Shown here in pieces: positions 48,501 through 60,687 of a stretch of DNA of 64,000 bases. Where the stretch lies: contig QLIY01000358.1 in NCBI GenBank assembly GCA_003260075.1, positions 77,959 through 141,958 of the forward strand. The letters are read 5' to 3'. The notes beneath the pieces were generated by a model that searched no databases, was not told where the DNA came from, and saw only the letters and a list, made by a program, of their open reading frames with translations. The translations under genes and the position numbers were made by a program. How positions within the stretch are numbered: position 1 is the stretch's first letter; every line of letters begins with the position of its first letter. The stretch comes from Phallusia mammillata. Lineage: Eukaryota > Chordata > Ascidiacea > Phlebobranchia > Ascidiidae.

Positions 48501-51500
48501 CCGAACTCAGAATCCCGTTTCCAACTATACCGAAACAAATGTAATATAGTATTAAATTGTGCTGTTTTTTTTAAATTGTCTCGTTATAAACCTATCGGAA
48601 GCCATTGGTACCGTTCCAAACTCTGTTACTGTGTCAAGCACGAAAATAAAAATACAGTTTCACTACTTTAACGAAGCAATAAAAAAAACGGTTGCATCTT
48701 CTTATTATGAATTAGCTTTGAAGATTGTGAACCTTCAAGATTTGTTAAATAGTTAAACGGGCAGACATAAACCAACCGAAACTTCAGTGCATTACTCAAA
48801 AATACATACTCACTCCTCAATAAACGGAGGATCGTCTTGTCCAGTTCCAAAGTACATTTTTCTGTAGTCGTCTAGCTCCTTGATTTCTTTTGGTCCTACA
48901 GTTATAAACAAATGGAAAAACGTAAGGTGAAGTAACGATGCTTAATAATACACTTTAAAAGTATTGCTTGAATGTTAGCAATCTTTTACAAAATGAACTA
49001 CCGATACACATACAGCACGGTTTTGTGTGTTCTCTGGTATACATTAAAACAGACTTGGGTAATATATTTACGATTACCTTTTCGGTATAGTGCCTTCAAT
49101 GGGCCTGGCGTACTGTGATTTACCTTTTAAAATGTATGCATACGTGAGTGAGTCATTGGGAGCAACAATTTTTACAGACCAGGCCCCATGACCATGGACA
49201 TTTTAGAACTAATACTACTCACCAATAAACAGGTTGACTCCAAAGTTAACAGCAAGTTGCAACCCCGCTTCGGTTGCACGGTTGCTTTGATCATTGGTTA
49301 AGCGGTACATTCGGGGAACGTCCTTATTCTGGTCAACTTTTAAATATCTCGGAAGTCCAAAGCCAAGATCGTCTTCTGATGTTGTGTTATCATTCCACGG
49401 AAGATAGTTCTTGTTGTATTTAATCTCACTTGCTCTCATCGCCTTTACACTGTCATTGGTGACGTTTTGAGGTAAACATGCTGCATTTAACAGAAAAATA
49501 TTACATCTGTACATCTACAAAAGCACATATCTTTAATTAAAAAAATAAATAACAAGACTGTTTGAAAAGGGTTTTTGAACAACCGTTACAATCTTTGCAT
49601 TATGTTCTTAATAGACCGGCAGCCCAGCGACATTTGGGTATACGAATTAGATACCAATATCTGACTATACAAGTGTGTAGATGGTCACCAGAGGTCAATG
49701 AAAATGGGAGTCTGCCGGGTACCACCCACTGGGTATTCCCCCGGGGGACCCCGAAAGGTCGTAAAAAATGGGTACAAAACAAACGGGAGAGATACCACTT
49801 GATTCCAACGCCATGGGATGCCCATTGAGATCCTCATACAAATTCCACAAACGACAGACATTTTCCCCGCCTCATTTGGCCCGCCAGACCCCCCACAAAG
49901 GGCCCAAAAAAGCGGATAGCATAAACGAGTGAGATACCACTCGCAACTAATGCCAAACGAACAAGTTGAGTTTATACAATGATAATTGGGATACGACAGA
50001 CTACTGTTCCACCCAGAGTTGCAAGTCGGGCCGGGCTTTTCGGGCCGGGTTCGGGTTCGGGTTCGGGTTCAGGCCGGGTTCGGGCCGGGGTCGGGCCGGG
50101 TTCGGGCCGGGTTCGGGCTCAGATTTCGGGCCCGCTTGCAACTCTGGTTCCACCGCATCGCTGGTATCAGACTCCCTAAAGTTCGACTGTGTCATTGACG
50201 TGACAATACTGTTATGACGTCAAATCCATTGTGATGCAATTACCTTGTGCTGTGCGTTACCGCATGATGTGCATTATAGTCTTTGATACTTGTAGTTAGT
50301 GAAGAAATAATGTATGTGGAATTAGATAGATTGTTTCAAATAGATCAGTGTGATTATTTAATAATATCCCCCCCCCCCCTGTACAACTAAAGACTAAACC
50401 AGAAAACACGTTATTTAATAAGAGCGTGATAAACGGATAACATTCATATGACTCATTTCCCATCAAGTATATCCCAGTGTGAAAAGGTTGGTGGGCCTTA
50501 ATATAGGAAGAATAAACACTGTAATTGCCAAAACTTGACAAGAATATTACTTAATTTTTTTTCTAAAATATAATTGTTCGTGTTTCGTTTGTTCGAGTAG
50601 CTCAACAACTGGTGTTTATCACACTGAAATAGCAGGTAAAATTTCGGATTCGCAAAGGTGAATGGTTAGTTCTATCCACTGCTTTGATTTACTATAACTG
50701 CAACTTTTTCGCCTCAAACCATGTTCTTTAAAAATCTGTTGTTCGCTAATTTATGAAATTTTGTGCATTTATCATAGTGTTTATTCGCTTGCATTGCCGC
50801 GATGATGCTTATTGCCAAAACATTTGCAATATTACGTTGGCTAACTAAAATTAAATCTTTTGCGTAAATTTACTCCGGTGAGACCCAAACTTAAATGCAT
50901 CCAACGTTTTCTCATTACTTCAATCTGTTTCGCCACACAAATTTCATACTCACCTTTTCCTAATGTCACAGACAACTCATCATTTTCGACCCATTTGTAA
51001 ATAGGAAACTCGTACAGTTGATCGTTGTATTTCACGACTACGTCATCCACCAGCCAATTTTTGTCAGCATTCCAACCAGTCATGCCTTAGTCCAAACAAA
51101 AAGTTTTTTTTTCAAAATATTTAAATATTTTGCACAAATTCAAAAAGTTGCCGATGTCTTACGGCAGTGGTTCTCAAAGTATGGGTCGCGACCCAAACAT
51201 GGGGCGCGCAGGGGCAAAAAATGGGTCGCGCTGTGGTCATGCAATTATGCCCAAACGAACTATTACTGCATTAAGTAAACACAAACGAATTAACTTAATG
51301 TAGAAGTAAATTCACCACACACGACTTCGTTGTACCGTAAAATTAACCAATCATTACCACATAGGACAATAGCCTTCCAACTTTACTNCAGCATAAGTAA
51401 GTGGTTTTCTGAGAGTTTTGATAGCACCGTAGCCAAATACAGCCTCACTCGACAACGCTATACAGCAAAATGAACCAATCATTACAACATACAGATAATA

Positions 51501-52092
51501 AGCCTTCCAACTTTCTATTACGCATACGGCGATTGTAACACGTTAGCACGGGGAATGATAGGAGGTTAATCATACGAAACTGAACTTGGAAAGTAACGGT
51601 TAGCGTTTAAGGATGATAACTATTCATACATAAAAAAAAAAAAAAATTTTTTTGTTGTTAGAGGCTTGGGTCGCAAGATGTTCATAAAGCTCAGATTTGG
51701 GTCGCGGTCAAAAAAGTTTGAGAACCACGTAAGACTTACGGAATGTCAGGATTACTGGAGATCCAACTGACAATCCGAAGTGTGTTACAGTGTAGTCCCT
51801 TTTAGCCCCAACTTCAAAATCATTTTCAAAAAAATGATCCAAGGTTTTCCAATCCGTAGCGTTTCCGCTAGTTCCGGTAATTTTTACTTGAACGGTGTCA
51901 TCCGTTTTGGCTTCGCGAAAGCGGTCATTTGTCTGCAATTATAAACAAATAATTGCGTTAGTTTTATGTAAAATACGTTAAAGTTACACACCACAAAAGT
52001 AGACTTACGCCATACACCGCATTTAAATGAAACGGAAACGGTAAAGTCGGTGCAAATAACGGTGCAAATATGTTGTATTTTACAATATACAT
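45511..52092 (-). CDS. lipoxygenase LOX-A (PLAT + lipoxygenase domain), 14 exons
   Basis: Exons, 5' to 3': 52009-52092, 51740-51932, 50954-51085, 49223-49480, 48814-48895, 48368-48524, 47951-48205, 47604-47796, 46950-47030, 46773-46891, 46598-46717, 46386-46520, 46011-46109, 45511-45690. All phases agree; about 695 aa, in the animal range (660-700). The N-terminal PLAT domain (about residues 20-140) includes [10 protein letters not shown] and [16 protein letters not shown]. Iron ligands are [17 protein letters not shown] and the C-terminal Ile (IPIDINI). Other family motifs are [35 protein letters not shown] and [12 protein letters not shown]. Lipoxygenases dioxygenate polyunsaturated fatty acids; position and stereochemistry cannot be read from this. 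The first exon (MYIVKYNIF) is the least certain. Confidence 0.93.
45735..45985. mobile_element. hAT-like remnant in a LOX-A intron
   Basis: Starts with cagtggttctcaaccttt, the common hAT end motif also seen at 51165. No matching right end is preserved, so the extent is a guess. Confidence 0.45.
47235..47348. repeat. short repeat of the 'agagctactaacac' family
   Basis: It begins gcagagctactaacac and ends agcagctctactata, a short imperfect inverted pair. It shares its end with the foldback MITE at 4437-4662 and the larger element at 55402. It lies between LOX-A exons. Confidence 0.55.
50014..50146. mobile_element. 133-bp gggttc-rich MITE with exact target-site duplication
   Basis: The ends are cagagttgcaagtcgggcc and ggcccgcttgcaactctg. 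Both flanks read gttccacc (50006-50013 and 50147-50154). It consists almost wholly of cgggttcggg-type repeats. It is a shorter relative of 6863-7221 and lies in a LOX-A intron. Confidence 0.93.
50368..50379. repeat. 12-C tract without a visible flanking duplication
   Basis: In a LOX-A intron. The flanks do not repeat each other, unlike at most other poly-C tracts here. The run at 62544-62553 (10 C) also has no visible duplication. Confidence 0.7.
51165..51728. mobile_element. hAT-like element inserted at the splice donor of LOX-A exon 2
   Basis: The ends are cagtggttctcaaagt and actttgagaaccac-like (actual aagtttgagaaccac), with gggtcgcg motifs inside both ends. The LOX-A exon 2 donor (minus gtaagt) lies a few bases from the right end. 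The flanks tcttacgg (51157-51164) and acttacgg (51734-51741) match at 7 of 8 positions and span this donor. An ambiguous base lies at 51388. Confidence 0.75.
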
Positions 52093-54121
52093 ACCTTTAT
52101 AGTTAATAAATACGTTTCCATGACGAAAGTTGGATACTGTTAACTGTGCGACAACTGATGACTTGGTTCTTTGTGTATAAACTCTAAACTGTGTCTTTCA
52201 ATTGCCTGCGACGGTCTTCGGTAAAACGGAACTGGTATAATGTTACAAAAGATCGTTATTTTCGGCATTTTCTGCAAAACGGTCCTCAGTTGCAACAATT
52301 TTCGATAATAAATGTTTTGTAAACAAAATTCTGAACTGCATGCTGTGTTATAATATTTTTTATAACTGCTTAAAAACATTTGTTGCTTGTTTAATAAAGA
52401 CTTTTAACATTAATAAATGCAAGATTCACATGGTTCATTCTCAATTTAGTGGGATCGGGAAGGTAGCGTTACTTCATAATGAACAACTCAAATTAATTTC
52501 ACTTTTAAATGTATAAAACGTTGCAATCGAACGTTTACCTTGATATTGACAGTAGTCTGTAGATGAAAGAAGTTTAGACTCATTAAGCATTACCACGAAA
52601 CGGGGTCTTATTGGTGTTTAAGCTGAGTTAAGTTAAGCATTGCAGAACATGCGTATCTTCATTGACTTACTTTTTGTATGTCGTTTTTTAATGCCATTTT
52701 TTCAACACATTTTTGGAAGCAAGTTTTGAGAGCAGGTTACCATATTTTCTGTAGTGGTTTCTATAAGTTTTTGTCATCTGTTCTCAAGTCTTGTTGTTGT
52801 GACAGTTTAACGCCTCTAATAATTAATTTACTATTTCTGAAAATTGATCTTGTTTTCTACCAAACCGAAAACAACATTTAATAAAAGACAATAATGACAA
52901 AAGGAAATGGGTTTTATCGCATTTCGAAGCAACCATCATTTTAAAAATGACAACATTTTATTAAAGATCTTAATTGATCATGTTGTTTCATGGTACACGA
53001 CGTTTTTTGCAGCAGTGTTTTGCAATACTATTACAGCCTGTTTTGCAAAGCGTCCTTGCAGCAATGTGGTTTTTAAAAAGACCTGCGTGACTTCTGGCCA
53101 TTTATTTTAATTTTGTTTACTACCTGCGCGTGTGTTTATTGTTATTGTTAAAAAAATAATTATTTTTGAAACTATTATTGTACAGATTTACATTTCATTG
53201 CCACTGACGTCAGAGCACTTTGTTTTTCACTTTGCATTCAATTTTTCCTGTACGAGTGTACGTTTCGAGGCGTGTAAGCTTATTACTGAATCTTGTGGTG
53301 TTACCATATAAATCGAGTTTATCTTGATTTCAACATGTGTTTTTCATGTTTTCCACTTTAACCCTTTTAACATCTTTTTATTACGTTTACTTTTTAAATG
53401 TTCAATTGCTTCTTGACACACTGTTTTACACCATACAGAAATTTAACTCCCGGCACACTTGCGGTCACTAAACCTTTTAACTCCTCCCCTGTCCTCCCAT
53501 TTCATTTCAGCTGTTACTAACCAAAGAAAGCCGTTAGGACGACAGTAACTGACCAGTAGGTTTCTATCACGTGACGTGAGTTTCCTTGTTTCTTTAGTAG
53601 TTTTGTCGCGAGTCTTTTTTTGCATGTTTTAAGCTTTTTGTGGACCACTGTTCGTACAGTTGTATTAGGTGTTTTTTTGTTTTAAAGACAGCAGTGCTCG
53701 AACGCGTCTGAACCAGGGTTTTTAGTGCAGTGTTCGAGAAGGCTTTTGGCAACCCTTTAATTGAGCGCCACTGTGGTATGAAGTTTTGTGAATAAATGTT
53801 GTGGATTTATGACTTTCTTTATTATATTATGGTTTAACCAGTGGTATTTTGGCTCGTCCGTATGCGAAAGAACAAATAAGTGCAGGATCCGTTCTACTAA
53901 AGGTTTTGCGTAAATCGTCCCCCACCAAACTGTTCTTTATTAATTTCGTGGTATATGTAAATAATTTGCAACACATTTATTACACGTAAATACTTCTGGA
54001 ATATAACACTGATCATATTTGATATGTTTTGGTGATATACAGAGTGTTCAAGCAATCATTGAGTATGCAATATACACATGTGTCACCGTTTTCAAGTAAA
54101 ATACGCACTTATAAACGTCAT
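52093..54121. other. intergenic region between LOX-A and LOX-B
   Basis: AT-rich; upstream of LOX-A and downstream of LOX-B. No gene, RNA or element ends recognised. Minus-strand AATAAA candidates (plus tttatt) near 53935 and 53977 could end the LOX-B transcript. Confidence 0.4.
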
Positions 54122-57100
54122 TTAGATGTTTATGTCGATTGGAATTTTGTCAGGCAACAGATACCAGTATGGATGCTTCAGTGATTTGTTGCGATTGTAG
54201 AACTTGAGACCAAGCTTATTCAGATCTGCCTTGAAATCCTTCTGGATTTGTTGAACCTCTGTTTCAACAAACAGATCTTCGGGAAAGTCACCCAAAAATA
54301 CCTGCCGAATGGAAAAATGCAGACAACGTACATTAACCGAACTTTTAAATTCTGAAATAGTGTGCTTTTTTACCTCGTCTTGTGCATACATTGACAACGC
54401 ATAAGCAAATGCCACCAAAATCGAACTGATCGACAGGCCAGGCAAAGAATCCATAATTCTTTGTGGGCTTCCCTGCGTTACGAAAAAAATATCATCTTTT
54501 TTATCTTTACAATATGTGATTGTCATTATGCCAAGATATGTTTTTTAATGTGTTAAAATATTAAGAGCAGTATCTTACTTCTCCTTTTTTATGCGGTGGC
54601 ATCACCATACTTGCAGGAGCGTTTGGCACAAATTGATAAGTTTCCATTTGTCCAAAGTTTACTGCAGCGTGCTGAGCTGAACTTTGAAAGATGATGATTG
54701 TGCAAATCCAAATCTGCAGAAAATCGTTTTAATAGAAATGCTATATTTTATGAAATCAATAAACAAACTGTTATTACCAAGTCATCAATGGATTCAATTT
54801 TTACTGGCATTCCCCTTGTATTTCCATCTTGCCAACCAAAACCTTCTTTAGCCAAGTCAGATGCCCAACCTTGAAGCTCAAAGTCGTTCTTGACGTCCTG
54901 TAGGTCCGAGTTAAAAATGGTTTTCACATGCACAACAACTTAAAACATATGAACTGCTAAAAAATACCTGATTAGTGTTGTAGAAGAATTTTATGACTCT
55001 ACCAACGTAAGTCTTCAATGCATTCCACACATCCAATGCATCATCACGGTAGTGATAATTTGGCAACAGTTTTGGATCATCTACACCTAGTTTTTAATTT
55101 GATAATGATAAATAAATTTGGATTGACAGTGAAAACAGCTGCTATAATTTGTCGATAAAAAGGCTATAAACACCCTCAAAAATAATAGGAGCTCGTTTAC
55201 TTTTGTAAGTTAAATAATTTAAAGCAGCAATTACTCATTTACCCCTTGTCTTTATGTAATGTTCCACGTCAACGTCTGACAAATTAAACTCCTTGTAGAA
55301 ATGACGAACTGTTCCAATTGCACCTGTGGTAAACATACTTATTTTATTTCAGGAAAATGGTTTGTTTATCCGATAACACTGGTGAAATTGTTAAAAATAG
55401 TTAGAGCTACTAACACCGTACCTCACGGCAGCAATAAATTTACTAATACAAGAACTCACATCAGACAAGTAATACCGTTAGGTGGTGCAACATTCGCGAA
55501 TTTCAAGTGCAGTTTGTGTAAAAACGCTGACGGAGGGCAGGAACTTGGCCGAATGGTCCGGCGCGCCTGACCCATATACAGACATAAAAACCCTGATCGG
55601 GAAAAAAACGCTGACGGTTAGGGCTTTTTGGCTTGAGGTGATGTTTCATAGTAATCATAGTTTCATAGTAAACAAATTTCTTGTGTTAGTAGTTGACCCA
55701 CTGCAGCACCAGATTTAGCGAAATTTCGATAGGTAGCACAAAGAGCTGAATTACTTATTTTGCAGCTAAACTGGGGTAGGGTTAGATTTTTGACAATTTT
55801 ACATCAGAAACTAACTGCGTTTTTTCTACCGCCTTTTTTTTGTGTGTTTCGCCGCCCTTTTTCGCTTTATAAAAACTTGTTTGTTGGAATGTATGTCATT
55901 ACCCTGATGAAGGTGTTTCGTATGGGACATCGAAACGTTGGCACATTACGATAAAAAACTGCCGGAAGAGCTAAAAATTCTGTTGATCAGAAACTAAGTT
56001 TTGAAGTCAGTCTTTTAACTTTTTTAATTATAACAACCCAACCCAACCCTAATAGCCCTAACTGACAGTATTTTTGGAGATATGCCGAATTAAATAGGGA
56101 TTTGCGCCCTTTGCGCCACTTTCTGAAATTTAGCTGATGTGCGGCTGTCGTGTAAGGTATGGTGTTAGTATATTTTGGTGTTAGAAGCCTCATTTCAAAA
56201 GGCACATTTAATCTACAATGGCGCAGCACCTTAACTTCACTTTTAATTTACTTACTTAATGAAATCGCTTGATTAGCCAATGATCCTGGTGGAATCAATA
56301 CTTTTCGGGCTTGCTCGTTAATTGAAACCACCGCTGTAAGATGAGGTTTCAAGAGTTTGTAAAGTGGATGACAGTGCGGTAAAGATCGAAAAGTTGCCAC
56401 CGAGAAAGTTTCGGACAATCCATGCGTCAGAAAAAAATGGTACATCCACTGAAATAATAACTTACTGTAGTTTCTTGACATGTAAAGGACATTATGATAG
56501 AATTAACATGCAAAATTAAACGTTACAAAAATCTTTTTTTAATGGAGATATACTTAAATCTACATTATGATTGTGATCTGAAAAACCAAAGAACGACACT
56601 ATTAAATATTCCCAGTGCAGGGTAACAACCTGTGGATTGTTTTAATTCTCGTTATAGATTGTTTTTTCATGCGCAGGTGGTCGATACGTTGTTATGTTTA
56701 CCAACACCAAACCGCAACTAAACAGGGATTTGCAAAATACAACTTTTTTGTTTTCGTACCTCGTGCACTGTACTCTGCGTAGATCTAAAGTAGATCTTGG
56801 CAAGAAGCCAATCGTAGCTATTTTCTTCGCTCGGTGTAGGGGGGGGGGGATCTCCTGGAATCAATTGAATTGCAACTGGAATGAAATCCCCAGCAGTTGT
56901 GACATAGAAGAGACCAATACAATCCGCACAAGAAAACAATTTTGTTGACAACAATATTTTGTTTCTTTCAATGCTGCTGGTGTATTTGTAGTCAGCAATA
57001 TAAATCTTTCCCGCCTGAGCAAAAACGTTAAAATTGATTCAAAGCATTTTGTTACGTTATCTTAATTGTAATTAGCAACACTTTTTTCAGCAGATTAGAA

Positions 57101-60100
57101 TTTAAAAAATTTCAGCAGATTAGAATTTAAAAAATTTCAGCAGATTAGATTGGCAAAAACCAGCTGTCGGTCAGAATCGATGCAGTGGATGGAAATTAGC
57201 AATGTTTGCAAGCAAGCAAGGAAACTTTAAACCAAAATAAAATTAAACAAATTAATAGTTTTGATACTGTAGTAATATGATGCCTTTATTAGACCCGCAC
57301 ATTTTTATTAAAAAGACAACCAGTTGTAATAACACACGACAGCAACTATTCGCCCAATTACCGCCATTTCAGAGGCCAAAGTTTTTCCCTTTTCCAGCAT
57401 ACATCCGACATGCTGCTCAGTTATATTACAATATGCAGGGAGAGCAGTGCAGCGCTGAAAAGCTGTTGGAGATATTCCCGTCAAAACTTGTCTTCCAAAC
57501 TCAACATCTTTCTTCCAGCTTGTGAAAAAACTGCCGGATCGACTTTTTGCACATGTATTTTTTTATGTTTTATAATTTGCCTTACTCTTCAAAAAACGGC
57601 GGATCTTTAAACTCGGTTCCTTCGTACAGTAGTCGATAGTCATCCAGGGTCTCGAGTGCTCCCGGACCTGTCGTAATCAGGGTATTTAAGCACTGTTTAC
57701 AGTTTACACAATATACCAGTGGTCGGCAACCGCCGGCCTGCGGCCAGGTAGCGGTCCGCGAGGAGTTCGTTACCGGGCCGGATAATTTTTCAGGTTAAAT
57801 GCTTTCAAACATTTTGCCCATGTAACTTGGGAATGATAAACTATAATTTAAGCGTTTTCATTGCTAAATATATGTAGACTTCTCTTGTTTTCGTTGTTGA
57901 CAGCAATATTGTCGCATGAAGTCGTAATTACGAGTTACCGCATATCAAAGTATATATAAAACACATACAGACTTTGTTTTATACAGACTTTGCGACATTT
58001 AACCGTAATACGACAACGGTTGTCAACCCAAAAAAGTAGGAAACAATTTGTCTCGCCTCGAAACAGGTTAACTCCAGTATTCACAGCAACCCCCAAACCC
58101 GAAAGGCGGCCACGATTCTTTTGTCCCAGGGTGTTTGTGTAGAGACGCGAAAGTCCTTTGGTTTCGTCCACCTGCAAGAATCGGGAGATTCCCCACCCAA
58201 GTTCTGCTGACGAAGTTGATTGGGGGGGGGGAAGAAAAATCGTTAAAATTAATTCAAAGCATATAGTGATGTTTTCTTAATTGTAATTAGCAACACTTGG
58301 CCAAAATTTTTAGCAGATTGGATTGGAAAAACCCAGCTATAGGTCAGAATCGATGGGGTTGATGGAAATTTAAACAAAAAATACGTTTAAACAAATTAAT
58401 AGTTTTGTACTGTAGGAATATGATGCCTTTATTAGACCCACATATGTTATGTCAAAAAAACAACCAGTTTTAATAACGAACGATCGCAACTATTCCCCCA
58501 ATTACCGCCATTTCAGAGGCCAAAGTTTTCCCCTTTTCCAGCATACGTCCGACATGTTGCTCAGTTATATTACAATATGCAGGGAGAGAAGTGCAGCGCT
58601 GAAAAGCTGTTGGAGATATTCCTGTCAAAACTTGTCTTCCAAACTCAACATCTTTCTTCCAGCTTGTGAAAAAAATTTGCTTTTTTGCCTTTTTTCAGAT
58701 GTACTTTTTTATGTTTTAACTTAATGCCTTACTCTTCAAAAAACAGCGGATCTTTGAACTCGGTTCCCTCGTACAGAAGTCGATAGTCATCCAGAGTCTC
58801 GAGTGCTCCTGGACCTGTCATAATCAGAAGAGTACTGGGTACACACTACACCACACTAGTTAAAACCTGCTTGGGTTTTCATATAGTTTGTAATACAAAC
58901 AAACTTTGTATGGATATTTGTTGTTTAATACAGCAGAGGTCTTCTCAATGGCACTAGTTAGCCGCTGGGTGTTTTCAAAATATCAGTTGTAATTTTTTAT
59001 ACTTGTTTTCGTTGTTAACAACAATAAAACAACAATATCGTAACCGTTGTCAACCCAAAAAAGTAGGAAACAATTTGTCTCACCTCGGAACAAGTTAACT
59101 CCAGTATTCACAGCAACGCCCAAACCCGAAAGGCTGCCACGATTCTTTTGTCCCAGGGTGTTTGAGTAGAGACGAGGAAGTCCTTTGGTTTCGTCCACCA
59201 GCAAGAATCGGGAGATTCCCCACCCAAGTTCTGCTGACGAAGTTGATTTTGTATTCCACTGCAGCGTAGATTGGTTGTACTGAATCTCACTGGCACGTAA
59301 TTTTCGCACGACATCGCTTTTTACGTTTTGGGGAAGTTCGGCTAAAATACGCATATCAAACGCATATCAATTTGTTTATCACGCTTTGAGATACCACAAG
59401 CGATGTACATTTTTTTTAATTACAAAGTTATAGAAACGTGTGTGTTTACCTTTTCCCAAAGTCACGGCCACCTCGTCATTTTCGACCCATTTGTAAATGG
59501 GAAATGTGTATACAATCTCGTTGTGTTTAGCGGTCACGTGATCAACCATCCAGTTTTTTGACTCGCTCCAACCAACCAAACCTAGTAATTACGCAGATTA
59601 AGTCATATTATAGTGGCACGATTTCAGGGGGTAATTTTTGTAGCTTTATTTTGTCTGTATTACGGTTTTGCATAAAAATTAATTACACAAACGCTTTTAG
59701 GAGAAATATGTATGCAGCAATCTATCTATAGCACAAATCCAATGTATTCGTAAATAAGAAAATTTTGGTGTCAACAGCCCTTTCAAAAAGCATTCCGATA
59801 GCAACCGACTTGGCAGTTAACTTTAGTTTTGCAATTTATAGAAAATCTTACGAAAAGTTATAACTATTGGAGGTCCAACAGTGTTGCTGTCTTGGTGGTT
59901 CACTGTATAATCCCGCGTTGGGGGGGGGGAGTGGCACGATTTCATGAGGTAATGTTTGTAGCTTTATTTTGTTTGTATTACGGTTTTGCATAAAAATTAA
60001 TTACACGAACGCTTGTAGGAGAAATATGTACGCAGCAATCTATCTATAGCACAAATCCAATGCATTCGTAAATCAGGAAATTTTTGTGTCAACAGCCCTT

Positions 60101-60238
60101 TCAAAAAGCCTTCCGATAGCAACCGACTTGTCAGCCAACTTAAAGTTATGCAATTTATAGAAAATCTTACGAAAAGTTATAATTATTGGGGGTCCAACAG
60201 TGTTGCTGTCTTGGTGGTTCACTGTATAATCCCGCGTT
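54122..60238 (-). CDS. lipoxygenase LOX-B, N-terminus missing, exon block duplicated
   Basis: Exons, 3' to 5': 54122-54301, 54374-54472, 54579-54713, 54778-54897, 54968-55086, 55243-55323, 56256-56448, 56760-57014, then 57362-57518 or 58506-58662, 57586-57667 or 58733-58814, 58057-58221 (cut by poly-G) or ~59085-59341, 59450-59581, and a partial PLAT exon ending at 59848, seen twice (to 59919 and to 60238). Exon lengths from 54122 to 57014 equal those of LOX-A exactly (180, 99, 135, 120, 119, 81, 193, 255). Iron ligands are kept: [17 protein letters not shown] and C-terminal IPIDINI. The first exon and the start of the PLAT exon are absent; poly-G replaces them. The three doubled exons come from a ~1.2 kb duplication joined by 10 G's, so the real gene probably has one set. 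Confidence 0.88.
55402..56172. mobile_element. ~770 bp element with 'actaacacc' inverted ends, in a LOX-B intron
   Basis: The left end is agctactaacaccgtacctc and the right end gaggtat-like (ctgtcgtgtaaggtatggtgttagtat), inverted with a few mismatches. The right part shares agccctaac-cagtattttt-atttgcgc blocks with 44890-45010. No transposase was recognised. Confidence 0.6.
56839..56849. repeat. 11-G tract inside a LOX-B coding exon
   Basis: On the coding strand it reads as C's and encodes PPPP in [16 protein letters not shown]. The exon keeps the 255-nt length of its LOX-A counterpart ([16 protein letters not shown]) and the frame is intact. No flanking duplication is seen here. Confidence 0.85.
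57019..59245. repeat. ~1.1 kb tandem duplication of LOX-B exons joined by 10 G's
   Basis: Copy A (57019-58221) and copy B (58233-~59245) each hold two complete exons and one further exon; in copy A that exon is cut at the G tract (58222-58231). They differ by scattered substitutions and indels. Copy A alone has the hAT-type start cagtggtcggcaaccgccgg at 57719. The splice donor after NLFRG is gcgaga in copy A and gtgaga in copy B. The pattern suits two alleles placed in tandem. Confidence 0.85.
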
Positions 60239-60360
60239 GGGGGGGGGGTCCTAGTAATTACGCAGATTAAATCATATTATAGTGGCACGATTTCATGAGG
60301 TAATGTTTGTAACTTTATTTTGTTTGTATTACGGTTTTGCATAAAAATTAATTACACGAA
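59612..60360. repeat. two full copies and one partial copy of a ~310 bp block, joined by 10-G tracts
   Basis: 59612-59919 and 59930-60238 are near-identical copies that each end inside the LOX-B PLAT exon at a G tract (59920-59929 and 60239-60248). A third, partial copy (60249-60360) repeats ~59580-59690 and then runs into 87 G's. The PLAT exon upstream of [11 protein letters not shown] is lost in every copy. Confidence 0.88.

Positions 60361-60447
<87 letters not shown>
60361..60447. repeat. 87-G tract
   Basis: A pure G run joining the LOX-B block to a 150-bp sequence that is itself repeated after the next G run. Such length and purity are unlikely in cloned or well-sequenced DNA. Confidence 0.95.
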
Positions 60448-60448
<1 letters not shown>

Positions 60449-60599
60449 AGCTTTATCAAAACGAAAACTACACAGTTAAAGGTTATTATTGAAGATGGGA
60501 ATGTATGTACGGCTGGAGTACAAATGCTATTTAAATTTTAACATACATTATTTTCTATGTTCGGCATCGACGTTTAGTGTTTTGACTAACTTTTAACCT

Positions 60600-60687
<88 letters not shown>

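Noticed and set aside
49986-50217. Gly/Arg/Ser/Phe-rich frames over the gggttc array
   Set aside because: Several frames are open at once, which reflects the short-period repeat in a MITE and not a protein. The same goes for 7070-7282.
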